A stretch of 64,000 nt of DNA from Pictodentalium vernedei. Lineage: Eukaryota; Mollusca; Scaphopoda; Dentaliida; Dentaliidae. Position 1 is the stretch's first letter, and every line of letters starts with the position of its first letter. Position numbers and translations under genes: made by a program. Where the stretch lies: the NCBI GenBank assembly GCA_031216915.1, contig CM062289.1, positions 443,805,587 through 443,869,586 of the forward strand, in the 5' to 3' direction. Of this stretch, positions 63,827 to 64,000 are shown one piece after another. The notes beneath the pieces were generated by a model. The model was not told the DNA's origin. It did no database searches and was given only the letters and a program-made list of their open reading frames with translations.

Positions 63827-63993
63827 AATTCAGTGATAAGCTAAATAACTTACTTGCAGGAATGAAACAGAACTGGAAATGGAATCCAAGTGCAACACTG
63901 TAAAATTTTTGTAACTGAATGAACTTGCGAATGAATGCAGAAATGACGAATCTCTCGCACGTGCACCTGTAATTAACTGGACTAATTACGCAA

Positions 63994-64000
63994 TAATACT
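63994..64000 (-). repeat. First bases of Ngaro repeat A1 (cut by the window edge)
   Basis: TAATACT matches the first seven bases of A2 at 56526-56532, with CGC-A-like context before both. The position is exactly where the Ngaro arrangement requires A1. Seven bases alone would be weak evidence. Confidence 0.6.

Larger units (their letters stand above)
56283..64000 (-). mobile_element. Ngaro-type tyrosine-recombinase retrotransposon, 5' end beyond the window
   Basis: On the minus strand the order is A1 (only 7 bases visible), SGNH-hydrolase ORF, leader with three repeats, gag-like ORF, RT-RNase H, tyrosine recombinase, B1, A2, B2. This split direct repeat arrangement, and an integrase replaced by a tyrosine recombinase, define Ngaro within the DIRS-like order. 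All four ORFs are open and the two B repeats look identical, so the copy is young and may be functional. As expected of recombinase-mediated insertion, no target duplication is needed. Confidence 0.92.

Overview
This is a gene-poor, AT-rich stretch of a metazoan nuclear genome, most likely a marine invertebrate. The evidence is APE-type non-LTR retrotransposons with a 2A-like peptide, a Ngaro-type tyrosine-recombinase retrotransposon, Tc1, hAT-like and TTAA-flanked inverted-repeat elements, tRNA- and 5S-derived SINEs, and a repeat ending in GGGGCCTCTTGTTTT of a kind I associate with marine invertebrates. The phylum (hemichordate, echinoderm, cephalochordate and mollusc are all possible) cannot be fixed from the sequence alone. 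No conserved host gene is secure; the best candidate is one small membrane-protein exon at 12290-12491.

Layout. 0-7 kb: a degenerate tandem repeat, a truncated LINE (2030-3324), a near-perfect 129-bp palindrome directly after it, and an inverted duplication. 7-14 kb: a 57-bp satellite, palindromic MITEs, a hAT-like element and the first arm of another inverted duplication. 14-20 kb: a 5S rRNA-derived SINE nested in a tRNA-derived SINE, a 27-bp minisatellite, the second arm of the inverted duplication, and a foldback element with one arm expanded into 16 copies of a 63-bp unit. 20-29 kb: a Tc1 relic, clustered MITEs and GGGTTA-rich and 331-bp repeats. 30-36 kb: a nearly intact Tc1 element and a near full-length 2A-carrying LINE. 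36-50 kb: inverted-repeat elements, duplicated pogo-like sequence, a broken second 2A-type LINE carrying a hAT-like MITE with a perfect 8-bp target duplication, and a second hAT-like element. 50-56 kb: a LINE fragment and a Jockey-like LINE with a three-knuckle ORF1. 56.3-64 kb: a young Ngaro element on the minus strand running off the window end.

The most numerous repeats are MITEs of about 240-250 bp with TTAA at each end and CCCTTTAC / GTAAAGGG-like termini. Families A and B share the same central palindrome (around GGAACGAGCTC) and the same termini, but their subterminal arms are unrelated. Family C shares the TTAA and similar ends but has another core. TTAA and the CCC/GGG ends point to mobilisation by a piggyBac-like (or Kolobok-like) transposase that is not in the window.

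The element best worth following is the Ngaro retrotransposon. Its repeats are arranged A1-ORFs-B1-A2-B2 on the minus strand, with two seemingly identical 243-bp B copies and the first 7 bases of A1 just visible at the window edge. It encodes an SGNH-hydrolase-like protein, a gag-like protein with CCCH and CCHC zinc motifs, RT-RNase H and a tyrosine recombinase with all catalytic residues, all open. A splice donor before the hydrolase ORF and an acceptor immediately before the gag ATG suggest that splicing might choose between hydrolase and gag expression.
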